From contig CALXVP010000001.1 of assembly GCA_944392125.1 (NCBI GenBank), positions 225,020 through 289,019 of the forward strand: 64,000 nt of DNA, in the 5' to 3' direction. The stretch comes from an uncultured Alphaproteobacteria bacterium (GTDB lineage: Bacteria; Pseudomonadota; Alphaproteobacteria; CAAHEQ01; UBA3637). A program made the translations under genes and the position numbers. The number at the start of each line of letters is the position of its first letter. The first letter of the stretch is position 1. The notes beneath the pieces are model-generated. The model searched no databases and was not told the DNA's origin. It saw nothing but the letters and a program-made list of their open reading frames with translations. This document shows, one piece after another, positions 9,592-18,241 of the stretch.

Positions 9592-10323
9592 TTATCCCGA
9601 GATGTCAGTGCACTTTGTTTTCGGCTTTCGATAATGCCGAATCCGTTGCTTTGTTTCTGCCGATATCCGTTTTGACTCACCAATTTTTTGAATGGCTTTA
9701 TTTTGTGTCCAGGCAGAAAGAGGATTGTCTTTTAAAAAATTTTCCGTTTCTTTCGGGTAATGAATGTAAAAAATACTCACCGCCCACGCTACCGCCATTT
9801 GCGCATAATACCCGGGATGCGATACTCGCGCAAGCAGATTCAAGCACTCCGTTAAAAAACATTCTTCCGTGTAATGAGTCAATAACATAACTACGGCGAA
9901 CCGAACATAATACTCTCTTGAATCAATTAAAAGTTCTCGCAAGAATGGCAGGAACAGAACCTTATCTTCCCGTGTCATAGACAAAGAAGCACAAAAACTA
10001 TCGCATAACGACCAATTATCTATTTGATTTAAATACGAAATAAGATTATCCCGATTTCTTTGCCGAAACGGATTCATAAAAGCCGTTATAAACCCAAACA
10101 CCATTTTTTCTTCAAATGTTTCTTGGGTTAACCGCGTCAAGAAAAATGCGCCCCTGCCCGAACGAACAATTTGTTTTGCCGTTTTTTTAAGTATCGGCAA
10201 TCGAATACCTAAAAGCACCGTTTCTTTCGGCAATAACTTGCGGGCAAAAGAGGCATATTTTTCATCAACAAAGGGAATGAGTAATTGAGCAATCTCACGA
10301 TCCATACCGCACGTTTCCGACAT
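9592..10323 (-). CDS. AlkD-like DNA alkylation repair protein
   Basis: This 243-residue all-helical protein belongs to the DNA alkylation repair (AlkD/HEAT-like) family. Characterised members are glycosylases that excise 3-methyladenine and 7-methylguanine without base flipping. Family signatures visible are LGIRLPILKKTAKQI (about residue 38), NWSLCDSFCASL (about residue 105), SREYYVRFAVVML (about residue 135), and YYAQMAVAWAVS with NKAIQKI towards the C-terminus. It is the last gene of a three-gene minus-strand operon behind the promoter at 11331-11359. The gap to the preceding GNAT-like gene is only 6 bp. The exact substrate cannot be inferred. Confidence 0.85.
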   Translation of the reverse strand: MSETCGMDREIAQLLIPFVDEKYASFARKLLPKETVLLGIRLPILKKTAKQIVRSGRGAFFLTRLTQETFEEKMVFGFITAFMNPFRQRNRDNLISYLNQIDNWSLCDSFCASLSMTREDKVLFLPFLRELLIDSREYYVRFAVVMLLTHYTEECFLTECLNLLARVSHPGYYAQMAVAWAVSIFYIHYPKETENFLKDNPLSAWTQNKAIQKIGESKRISAETKQRIRHYRKPKTKCTDISG

Positions 10324-10329
10324 CTTCAG

Positions 10330-11028
10330 TTAATTCTCACGGATATGAATCCGTTCCTGATTGAATCGCATGGCGCACATAACTGCTTTTCGATTCATTG
10401 CCCGACATATTTTCTGTGGCGTATCCATCAATTTTTCTTCCGTATCCGATGAGGGATTTTGTTTTGCATACGTTACATAATCCGTTTTTCCCAAATTTAA
10501 AATACGATCATGCGAAACGGATTCAATATGATAACCTTGCTGTCTTAAATGAAAAGGCCTCGTTGTATCAATACTATCTACATTGATTTTAACGGTAAAT
10601 TTTTGAATATGCGTATCATTCATTAAGCCCTGTTCCAAAAGCCTCAACATTTCGCATTGTGCCGTATAATTATCCGCTGATGCAATTTGGCGGATTTCAA
10701 CGCTGGTATCATATTGCAGTTGTGCACTGATGATACCGACGCATTCTTGCGTCTCACGATTATAGGCAAAATATAAAACCTTTTGGCCATCTTGATGCAA
10801 CGTGCGCTGTTTATTTAACCACTCTGTGGCCTCTTGCTTTGTCCAGGTATGCGATTGCGCTTCTTGCGGGGCATGTTCAAAACATGGTTTATTCATTTCA
10901 CGCATAATAAATTGCACTTGTTCCTCTTCAAGAAGGACACTTTTGCCTGCTTGCATCATTTGTTGCGAAAGCAATAATTTTGAATCTTTTTCATCTATTT
11001 TTTCGGGTAAATTTAATGTCATTCTCAA
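10330..11028 (-). CDS. GNAT-like acetyltransferase-fold protein
   Basis: This 232-residue soluble protein has a middle part resembling a degenerate GNAT acetyltransferase. It has a beta strand carrying a peptide-like substrate region (QECVGIISAQLQYDT), then EIRQIASADNYTAQCEMLRLLEQGLMN, then a C-terminal RPFHLRQQGYHIESVSHDRILNL. The usual Q/RxxGxG/A acetyl-CoA loop is not obvious, so activity is uncertain. The N-terminal 60 residues and the basic C-terminal tail are not recognised. Its start overlaps the stop of the upstream small membrane gene by 4 bp (ATGA), indicating translational coupling, and the AlkD-like gene follows. Confidence 0.5.
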   Translation of the reverse strand: MRMTLNLPEKIDEKDSKLLLSQQMMQAGKSVLLEEEQVQFIMREMNKPCFEHAPQEAQSHTWTKQEATEWLNKQRTLHQDGQKVLYFAYNRETQECVGIISAQLQYDTSVEIRQIASADNYTAQCEMLRLLEQGLMNDTHIQKFTVKINVDSIDTTRPFHLRQQGYHIESVSHDRILNLGKTDYVTYAKQNPSSDTEEKLMDTPQKICRAMNRKAVMCAMRFNQERIHIREN

Positions 11029-11156
11029 ATCCTTTCAGGTAAAATGATAATCGGTTGATAAGCCGATACACGGCGCCCTGAAAGCCCCTGCATATCCGCT
11101 TTAAAGCAACTTAACAAAACAACAAAAATAAAGAAAATAATAAAAATGGTGAACAT
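11025..11156 (-). CDS. small single-span membrane protein (43 aa)
   Basis: Starting at ATG 11156, the frame encodes a very hydrophobic N-terminal helix (MFTIFIIFFIFVVLLSCF) and a short polar tail, ending in a 4-bp overlap with the GNAT-like gene. An in-frame upstream start at 11225 would add 23 residues, but its sequence lies in the structured leader and looks less natural. The Shine-Dalgarno is weak (AAGAG). Position behind a clear promoter and tight coupling to the next gene support expression. Function is unknown. Confidence 0.45.
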   Translation of the reverse strand: MFTIFIIFFIFVVLLSCFKADMQGLSGRRVSAYQPIIILPERI

Positions 11157-11253
11157 TAAAAACTCTTGGTAATAGGTTAAAACGAAACGACAAACTAAAT
11201 GTTTGTAAATCGATAACCGTACCAATAGTTTTCAAAAAGAGTGTTCACGGAGC

Positions 11254-11318
11254 AAACAGCACCCATATCGCATTCATTGCGATACGTTAAAAAAGAATAA
11301 AATGGATTCATGCTGTTT
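11254..11318 (-). promoter_or_regulatory. structured 5' leader of the AlkD-like operon
   Basis: The transcript predicted from the promoter at 11331-11359 has a leader of roughly 170 nt. Its first part can fold into an outer 8-bp stem (AAACAGCA 11254-11261 with TGCTGTTT 11311-11318) enclosing a 6-bp hairpin (ATCGCA/TGCGAT, 11267-11283). No known riboswitch is recognised. A role as attenuator or regulatory leader is inference. Confidence 0.35.
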
Positions 11319-11330
11319 CTCATAAGGGTA

Positions 11331-11359
11331 ATTTTAGTATTCAAAAATCAAGCTGTCAA
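11331..11359 (-). promoter_or_regulatory. sigma-70-type promoter of the small-membrane/GNAT-like/AlkD-like operon
   Basis: On the minus strand TTGACA (11354-11359) and TAAAAT (11331-11336) are 17 bp apart. The three co-directional genes 11156-9592 follow with no other promoter of this quality between them. Confidence 0.65.
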
Positions 11360-11472
11360 GACAAAATAAATTTTTTTTGCAAAAAAAAATATAATTACGC
11401 TTATCATAACGCAATTATACTCATCAAAATTCAAATAGATCCGTTTAAGAGAGAGGACAAAATAACAATATT

Positions 11473-12105
11473 CTATTCGCGCGTTTTTACTCGCCCAGAT
11501 TGATAAATACTCAATAATTTCGGCGATGCAGTAGTAACTTTATAAGGCGATGTTGACTCTTTTGGTTGCTTTTGGGAATGTTGCGTCCAACTTTCTTGCC
11601 CTTTTACGCTGTCTTCGGGCAACAAAGACTCTGATTGAGGCTTCGGCATACACGTTTTTGTGGTTTCTTGCACCTCGGCAATGTTCGTTTTAGCGTCATA
11701 CGGCTCTTTTCGGCTGCATTTTGTTGCATACGTCATCAAGCCGGCAAAAACACACATCAAGGAAATAACAACGGTCGCAAATTTTCGTTGTTGTTTTATT
11801 TCATTATATAACCTGCTATAACGCCGAAACGGGTGTTTTTTTGTTTTCTGAACCACATGCACTTTACCGCCTCTTCTGCTCGCAACAAAATGAACGTGTT
11901 TGGCATAAGGATATACTTCTCCGTTCAAATTAAATAAACTTTTCGTATAATCCGCATGCGTTATCACAATATCACCATGACTTTTTCTGGTATAAAAATA
12001 CGAAATACCCTCTGCAAACGTTTGACCGTTTTTTGTTTGAAAAATATACAATCCCTTTTCTGTTTTACGGATAATAAAATACTCTTTCTCTGCTTCGTTC
12101 GGCAT
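11473..12105 (-). CDS. hypothetical single-span membrane protein
   Basis: The 210-residue protein has a beta-rich N-terminal domain (about 1-90; EYFIIRKTEKGLYIF and GDIVITHADYTKSLFNLNGEVYPY). A basic stretch follows, then one membrane segment around residue 115 (ATVVISLMCVFAGLMTYA) and a Ser/Lys/Gln-rich extracytoplasmic tail. The positive residues before the membrane segment suggest the N-terminus is cytoplasmic. I prefer ATG 12105 to the GTG at 12114 because GTGGAG lies at the correct spacing before it. It sits 51 bp after the AsmA-like gene on the same strand and may share its transcript. No family recognised. Confidence 0.6.
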   Translation of the reverse strand: MPNEAEKEYFIIRKTEKGLYIFQTKNGQTFAEGISYFYTRKSHGDIVITHADYTKSLFNLNGEVYPYAKHVHFVASRRGGKVHVVQKTKKHPFRRYSRLYNEIKQQRKFATVVISLMCVFAGLMTYATKCSRKEPYDAKTNIAEVQETTKTCMPKPQSESLLPEDSVKGQESWTQHSQKQPKESTSPYKVTTASPKLLSIYQSGRVKTRE

Positions 12106-12156
12106 AAAAATCACTCCACCGCTTTATTATGAAATATTCGTCATAAGATTTCAAAA

Positions 12157-15100
12157 CTATTCTGCTCTGCTAATCGTTCCTCTTAAAGCAGATCCGGTCG
12201 GTGGTAAATCACGTGGCATAACAGATAAATCATCGGCAGGCTCAATCACTTCGGGTTGTCCAACAGACTCTTGAATATCAGACTCACTCTCTACGCCGAG
12301 ATCATTATTTGCCCGTGAAATTTTACTTCTGATTCGTTGCGATGAATCACGCACAGCGCCTCTGAAAATTTGCCATTTTTTCATATTCTCATCATCGGGA
12401 GACGTTGTATTTAAGCCGTTATTCGAGGATACATCGGATTCGGCTTCTTTTGAAACTTGCTTTTCTTCAACGATATCGTCCGCATCCGAATTTGCTATTT
12501 TTTCAAAAATCTCCAACCCGGTATTTTCCGGAACGGTTAAGGATAACGGTTGAATCGGTTTGACCTTTGAATCAATATCAAAGCGCAACACATATTGGTA
12601 TCCCTTAACCACCTTCACATAAGCATCACGTGCTTTGCGCATCTGCGCATAATGATCTTCATCCGTTTCATTCGGATTTGCTTCATCTGATAATTTTTGT
12701 AAAATGCCGACATATTCCGCCGTGGCCGGTGCTAATTTTTGCACAATTTCAATATCGGGATAAGCATCTCGTATGCGAATAATTTCCGATTGCATTTGTT
12801 GTGCACTATCGTTAAACGCATGAAGTTTCTTTCTATCTTCAAAAAACTTATCATTCGTTGCTTCTGCCACAGCCTCTTCCGCTTTCATAATCGCCAATCT
12901 AGATTGTTCCGTCAACTGAATATACTCGGCATCCGTCAATGTTTCTTTAACCGACATATTATTGACAACCGATAATGCATCTTGCGCATTTCTATATAAA
13001 TACAAGGCCTTTTGATTATCCCCGGTTGTCACTTTTATACCTGCTTGTCTGACGGCTTCTCGGGCCGATAAAATGGCCTCACGAATTTTATCTTCCCGTT
13101 CACTGCGGGCAATTTTCATTTCTTTTTCTTTTTCCGTTTGTTTCTTTTCGGCCAGTTGCTCGCTCTCGGCTTTAACAATATCGGCAACGGAAGAAGATAA
13201 ATCCACATTGTTTGTTTGATAAGCCAAAGCATCGCTCTTGCCTCGCACCGTTAACGCAAACGGCGGTAAATCAGCGTATGCTGACAGTGTAATCGGCACC
13301 AGTATATCAAACGAATCTTTCGCAATATCCCACTGTATCTGCATCGGATCCGAAACAAATCCTTCGCCGTTTAAAACAGTGTTCATTGCTTTAAACTGCC
13401 CGTTTTCAATCGTGAAGGCACCTTCAATCTTCCGAATAGCCGTTTTGCCGGAATTTAAAATACGATTCATTTCTTTATCAAATGTTTCTTTCGGCACATG
13501 ATTATCAATGGTTCGTTTAATAAGCGGTAATACTTTATCTATGCTCGTTCCGACCCAGACACCGTTTTCAAATGTCAGTTTCCCGTTTCCTTTTAAATTT
13601 GCCAACATCTCAGCCGGCGATTTACCGTTGCTCTCCAAGCGCGCCTGATACCGTGCCGTTCCTTCGCCATACGACATTTTCTTCGTTGATAACAAATGCG
13701 GGGATACTTCCGAATTAAATCCGTTAAAGTCTAATGTCAGCGTCGGCGTATTTCCCCATCCGAATACACCCGATGCCTTGAACGGGGCATTTGCCGTTCC
13801 GTAAGTTCCCGACAACTCCTTTAAAGTAACCGTTTTTTCCTGTCCGGAAACTGACCACTCCAAAACGGCATTCTTTAATTCATAGCCACTATACAATAAT
13901 TGAGCGGTAGAAATTTTAATGTGATGGTCCAGTCCGTCAAACACTTTTAAATCAAACGGCTTCTGCGCATTTATGCCTCTTAGTTTTATATTTTTCAAAT
14001 CATTCCAAATATATTTGTTCACATTGAATGACGGCGATTCAATATTCATTATCAGTTGCGCCTGTTTCCCGGGCTTGTAGGTGCCGTTTACACTCATCTG
14101 GTTTGGACCGATTTTAATTTGCCCATCCGAAAATGCCACATTGTCCAGCGACCCGTTTAACACCATTTTAACCAGAAAATCACCATCCATTGATGTGTTA
14201 ACCCCTTTGATATCAAATATCTCACGCGAAAAACGCCGAAAATCCGGATAGGAAAGAGAAACTTGCAAATTATTATAGATGGTTCCGTCATCGGTTGTTT
14301 TTAACTTACCGTCCAACGTCAACCCCAAATCGCCCGTTGTATTATTCATAGCGATTGTCCATTCATCTCCCTGTTCGGATAATGTTAATTCCGTTTTAAA
14401 ATCTTTTAAATCTTTGAGGGCTTCTGCATTAGCCGTTAAACCGATTTTATCCATAAACAAATCTAATTGCGGTGTTCCGAAATTCATTTTCAACGTCGGA
14501 ATAGATACAAGTTTGGTATTTAATCCGTTAAAATTCACCGAACCTGATAATGAAGCATTTGCGAGGTTTTGAATATCCGCCTTTGTTATCTTTAACATAT
14601 TATCCGCTACTTCACCGGTTAAAGTGATTTTTTCAATCGGAGCCCCAAAGAAGACAACGTTATTACCTGCCAAATCAAATGTGCCGATAAAATCTTTTAA
14701 AAACGCTAACTGCGAAATATAATTTTTGGCATAATCAATCAACGCAAAAACATCTACTTTTTGTTTTGGTTTTTGATAGCCTGCATAGTCATCTATATTA
14801 ACGTTTTGCGCAGAAAGTTTAGTGCGAATTGTTGGCAACGGATTTGTTTTTTCATACACCACGCTACCGGAGAGTTTTGTTTTATCCAAAGAAAATTCTT
14901 GGATTTCCAAATTAAATCCGTCCGAATAAATGGTTGTATTTCCCTTAAAAACAGCACTTTGAGCCAGCACTTTCGGAAAATCCGCCGTTTGTGCGACCAT
15001 TGCCAACAGCTCACTGAGCCGTGCCGATTTTCCGGCCAACATTAAAACGAGCCCGACTTTATCATTCTGCGCAAGAGAACCGCCCTCAAAATTCAATACA

Positions 15101-16308
15101 GTTTCACCTGCGGCTTCCAAACTACCACCGTTAATTTGGAATTTATGGCCGTTTTTTGCAAAATCGGCATTCACGTTTTTTAAACTTTTGCCGTGATAAA
15201 TAAATGTATCCGCATGTAATTTTAGCTTAAAATCGGCAAATTCGCCATCTGTTAAATTTTTCCAGTTTAAGGCACTTAACACATTCTGCCACTGCGCATA
15301 ATCAAAGCGATTAAAATTAATCGTTGCTTTATAGCTTGTTTTTTGTTTTTGCTCTCTTTCTAACGAACCGGTCATGGAAACGGCATTTTCCGTATCACCG
15401 AACCGAACGGTAAAACTTTTAAACGTATCTTCTCCGCTCGCCGATTCATACCGCATATTGCCGAATGAAGGAACATTTAATTCATTACTGAGTGTTTTTA
15501 ACCCAAATGCTTTTAACAAATTATTCGGCTTTTGCACACTGAATGAACCATCTGCCACCATCTGAGTTGTTTTCGTCAGACTGGGTGTCAGTGTTCCGTT
15601 AATATCTAAAAGGAAGGAATTATCTTCGCCCACCAAATTTAAAGAAAACGGCACAGCCGTATCCACCCGCAACTGCATAATTTTCAACTGCGCGGATGCC
15701 GTTTTATCTTTTGCACGAAATGTGCCGTTAAATGTATAAGGCCCCTGCAATGTATCCATTGATAAATTACCGTTAATGCTACCGATAGACCATTTCACCT
15801 GATTAAGCGCATTCGTATATTCAATGGATCCCCCGCGCACCGAAACCGTATCAACACGAATGGCGGTATTAGATGTATCCATGCCGAAATCATTTAAATT
15901 AGCTTTTGTTTCAAATAAAAACGGAAAATTCCAGTTTACGTTCGTTTCATCCGTTCTCTCTAAAAAGACCGTGGGATTTTCTATATCAATTTTTTTTATA
16001 ACCAACGGACTTTTTAATAAAGAAGCCCATTCCAATTCAACCCCGACACGGTTTGCCCGCACCATAACGGCTCGTGGCGATCCTTTGATATTTGCCAATG
16101 TAATATCATTCATCACAATGCGCGGTGTCGGAAACCAGGAAACGTATGTAGCTCCCATCACATTAAATTCCCGTCCCGTCATTTCGGAAATACTTTCTAT
16201 GATTTGTTTTTGGAAGGCATCCGTGTTAAAGGAGCGGATAATAAAAAAGCCTAATCCACCCACAATGATAAAAAACAAAAACAAAACGGTTAAGAAAAAT
16301 TTTTTCAT
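12157..16308 (-). CDS. AsmA-family protein
   Basis: AsmA-family proteins are inner-membrane-anchored periplasmic proteins of the VPS13/RBG-like lipid-transfer superfamily, linked to phospholipid transport and outer-membrane homeostasis. The protein (1383 aa) begins with a membrane anchor at residues 4-26, followed by the AsmA signature (FNVMGATYVSWFPTPRIVMNDITL, split by family-typical turns). A long beta-rich body of repeated amphipathic strands follows. The C-terminal AsmA domain contains KLTFENGVWVGTSIDKVLPLI near residue 940. From about residue 1045 it carries a family-atypical tail of coiled-coil (AEKKQTEKEKEMKIARSERE) and acidic low-complexity sequence. The call is secure; the lipid cargo is unknown. 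Confidence 0.9.
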   Translation of the reverse strand: MKKFFLTVLFLFFIIVGGLGFFIIRSFNTDAFQKQIIESISEMTGREFNVMGATYVSWFPTPRIVMNDITLANIKGSPRAVMVRANRVGVELEWASLLKSPLVIKKIDIENPTVFLERTDETNVNWNFPFLFETKANLNDFGMDTSNTAIRVDTVSVRGGSIEYTNALNQVKWSIGSINGNLSMDTLQGPYTFNGTFRAKDKTASAQLKIMQLRVDTAVPFSLNLVGEDNSFLLDINGTLTPSLTKTTQMVADGSFSVQKPNNLLKAFGLKTLSNELNVPSFGNMRYESASGEDTFKSFTVRFGDTENAVSMTGSLEREQKQKTSYKATINFNRFDYAQWQNVLSALNWKNLTDGEFADFKLKLHADTFIYHGKSLKNVNADFAKNGHKFQINGGSLEAAGETVLNFEGGSLAQNDKVGLVLMLAGKSARLSELLAMVAQTADFPKVLAQSAVFKGNTTIYSDGFNLEIQEFSLDKTKLSGSVVYEKTNPLPTIRTKLSAQNVNIDDYAGYQKPKQKVDVFALIDYAKNYISQLAFLKDFIGTFDLAGNNVVFFGAPIEKITLTGEVADNMLKITKADIQNLANASLSGSVNFNGLNTKLVSIPTLKMNFGTPQLDLFMDKIGLTANAEALKDLKDFKTELTLSEQGDEWTIAMNNTTGDLGLTLDGKLKTTDDGTIYNNLQVSLSYPDFRRFSREIFDIKGVNTSMDGDFLVKMVLNGSLDNVAFSDGQIKIGPNQMSVNGTYKPGKQAQLIMNIESPSFNVNKYIWNDLKNIKLRGINAQKPFDLKVFDGLDHHIKISTAQLLYSGYELKNAVLEWSVSGQEKTVTLKELSGTYGTANAPFKASGVFGWGNTPTLTLDFNGFNSEVSPHLLSTKKMSYGEGTARYQARLESNGKSPAEMLANLKGNGKLTFENGVWVGTSIDKVLPLIKRTIDNHVPKETFDKEMNRILNSGKTAIRKIEGAFTIENGQFKAMNTVLNGEGFVSDPMQIQWDIAKDSFDILVPITLSAYADLPPFALTVRGKSDALAYQTNNVDLSSSVADIVKAESEQLAEKKQTEKEKEMKIARSEREDKIREAILSAREAVRQAGIKVTTGDNQKALYLYRNAQDALSVVNNMSVKETLTDAEYIQLTEQSRLAIMKAEEAVAEATNDKFFEDRKKLHAFNDSAQQMQSEIIRIRDAYPDIEIVQKLAPATAEYVGILQKLSDEANPNETDEDHYAQMRKARDAYVKVVKGYQYVLRFDIDSKVKPIQPLSLTVPENTGLEIFEKIANSDADDIVEEKQVSKEAESDVSSNNGLNTTSPDDENMKKWQIFRGAVRDSSQRIRSKISRANNDLGVESESDIQESVGQPEVIEPADDLSVMPRDLPPTGSALRGTISRAE

Positions 16309-16426
16309 CTGTTATCCTGCTTACCTACACTTTTTGACGATATTATTTTATTTATACACCAGTTCTCCCAAAAATCAAATCGTTTTTTTTGCTTTTTGAC
16401 TTTTTATGCAAAAAAGTTCCAGCCAA

Positions 16427-17890
16427 TCAGATATTCTTTTTCCAGAAAAACGGCACTGTTAAAACAAATACGGCAATAAATTCCAATCGCCCGATAATCA
16501 TTAAAAATGCCAAAATCGTTTTTGCAGTATCCGAAAGTGCGGCAAACGTTTTATCCGGACCGATAACACTTCCCAAAGCAGGGCCGACATTGGATAATGC
16601 CGTTATGGCACCGGATGATGCCGTCACAAAATCCAGTCCGCACAACGATAGCATTAAACCGCCCACAACGGCACTAAACGTATATAACCCGAAAAATACC
16701 AACACACTGTTAATAATATTATCGGTTATCGGCTTGTTTCCGTAACGAGCCACAAAAATACCGTGCGGTTGAATTGCTTTCTTTAATTGTGCATAAATTG
16801 TTTTAAACAAGATGGAAAATCGGAACATTTTGATACCGCCGGCTGTTGAACCCGTACAGCCACCCGTCAACATAATCAAAAAGAACAACATGGTTGCATA
16901 TCCGCCCCATAGTTCATAATTATCAACAATAAATCCCGTTGACGTCATAGCAGAAACAATATCAAATGCCGTTGTGCGCAAAATATCGGATAATTGTGTA
17001 TTATCAAATGACGCATCGTGCCAACGAATACCGGCCACGAACAAAATAATTCCCAAAGTAAACCAAAAATAAAGTTTAATTTGCTCATTATTGCGGATTG
17101 TTTCAAAATGGCGTTGAAAAATCAAAAGACCCATCATGAGTGGCAAACCGCCCACAAACATAAAGAATGTAATAATCCATTCAATCACGGGCGATTTAAA
17201 ATAGCCGATAGATAAATCGTGTGTGGAAAATCCTCCCGTGGAAGCCGTTGTCATCGCATGATTCAGTGCATCAAATGCCGACATGCCCGCCAACCACAAA
17301 CAAATTCCGCATAAAATCGTCATCATAACAAAATACATCAATATCCCCGATATATTTTGCGCAATCATCGGCATATCGCGATTTGATTCTCCGCTGGCTT
17401 CTATATTAAACAACTGCATACCACCAATTTGCAGAACGGGCAATACCAATATGGCCAACACCAAAATACCCAAACCGCCCATCCATTGCGTCATTGAACG
17501 CCAAAGCAACAACCCTTTTGAAAGCGATTCAAGATTCGTAAAAATCGTCGAGCCGGTTGTTGTCAATCCGGAAGACGATTCAAAAAAGGCATCCACAAAT
17601 GATATATTTATCGGCGAAAAATAGATTGGCAATGCGCAAATAACCGAAAACGAAAACCAGATAAGTGCCGTTGTTAAAAACATTTCTTTTGTTTTAAGCG
17701 GTGACGGCTTCATTTCGGCCAACATCCAACCGATTAAACCGACTGAGCACGTTAACGCAGCCAACAGGGCAAATATGGAAGCAGACTGCCCATCACCATC
17801 CAACCAATCCGCCGCGGCGGGGAACATCATCATAAATCCGCCCAGCATAATCACATAGCTTACAATGGCAAAAATCAATTTAAATCGCAT
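16427..17890 (-). CDS. TrkH-family potassium uptake protein
   Basis: This is the membrane subunit of a Trk/Ktr-type K+ transporter (487 aa), built of four M1-P-M2 repeats. Filter-like loops can be read as TTGSTIF (about residue 111), TTASTGGFST (about 218), AMTSTGF (about 315) and ALSNVGPALG near the C-terminus. An N-terminal pair of extra helices is typical of TrkH. No trkA/ktrA partner is in the window, so the NAD-binding regulatory subunit must be encoded elsewhere. A GAGGGG Shine-Dalgarno precedes ATG 17890, with a short palindrome (CGGATA/TATCCG) just upstream. Confidence 0.92.
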   Translation of the reverse strand: MRFKLIFAIVSYVIMLGGFMMMFPAAADWLDGDGQSASIFALLAALTCSVGLIGWMLAEMKPSPLKTKEMFLTTALIWFSFSVICALPIYFSPINISFVDAFFESSSGLTTTGSTIFTNLESLSKGLLLWRSMTQWMGGLGILVLAILVLPVLQIGGMQLFNIEASGESNRDMPMIAQNISGILMYFVMMTILCGICLWLAGMSAFDALNHAMTTASTGGFSTHDLSIGYFKSPVIEWIITFFMFVGGLPLMMGLLIFQRHFETIRNNEQIKLYFWFTLGIILFVAGIRWHDASFDNTQLSDILRTTAFDIVSAMTSTGFIVDNYELWGGYATMLFFLIMLTGGCTGSTAGGIKMFRFSILFKTIYAQLKKAIQPHGIFVARYGNKPITDNIINSVLVFFGLYTFSAVVGGLMLSLCGLDFVTASSGAITALSNVGPALGSVIGPDKTFAALSDTAKTILAFLMIIGRLEFIAVFVLTVPFFWKKNI

Positions 17891-18189
17891 TTATCCCCTC
17901 AATTAAAACGGATATATCCTATCCGATTTAAAAATAAAATGCAACAATAAATTTATTCGCTTATCCAGTCTTCAAAATCACTGCCTTTTACATCTTAATT
18001 TTTCACGAGTTGCGCAAATTCAACTGATTATTTCTTAAATCAAATTTTTATGTTTTAAAGCGATGATAAATCGTTTTTTTATACAGCATCAAGTTAAGAT
18101 TATGCACAAGTGTTCGGCAAAGGTAATTTTATTTAAAATAGATTTCATATAACAACACTCCCACTTTAATAATCAACCCGCCTTAATCA

Positions 18190-18220
18190 TCAAAAATCCG
18201 CCCCGTTTCCGAGGCGGATT
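18190..18220 (-). terminator. rho-independent terminator of the autotransporter gene
   Basis: AATCCGCC (18195-18202) pairs with GGCGGATT (18213-18220); read on the minus strand it is followed by TTTTTG. It lies 21 bp past the stop of the autotransporter. The remaining intergenic sequence 17891-18189 is AT-rich, and I see no gene in it. Confidence 0.85.
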
Positions 18221-18241
18221 CCCGATTAACATCAACTCAAA

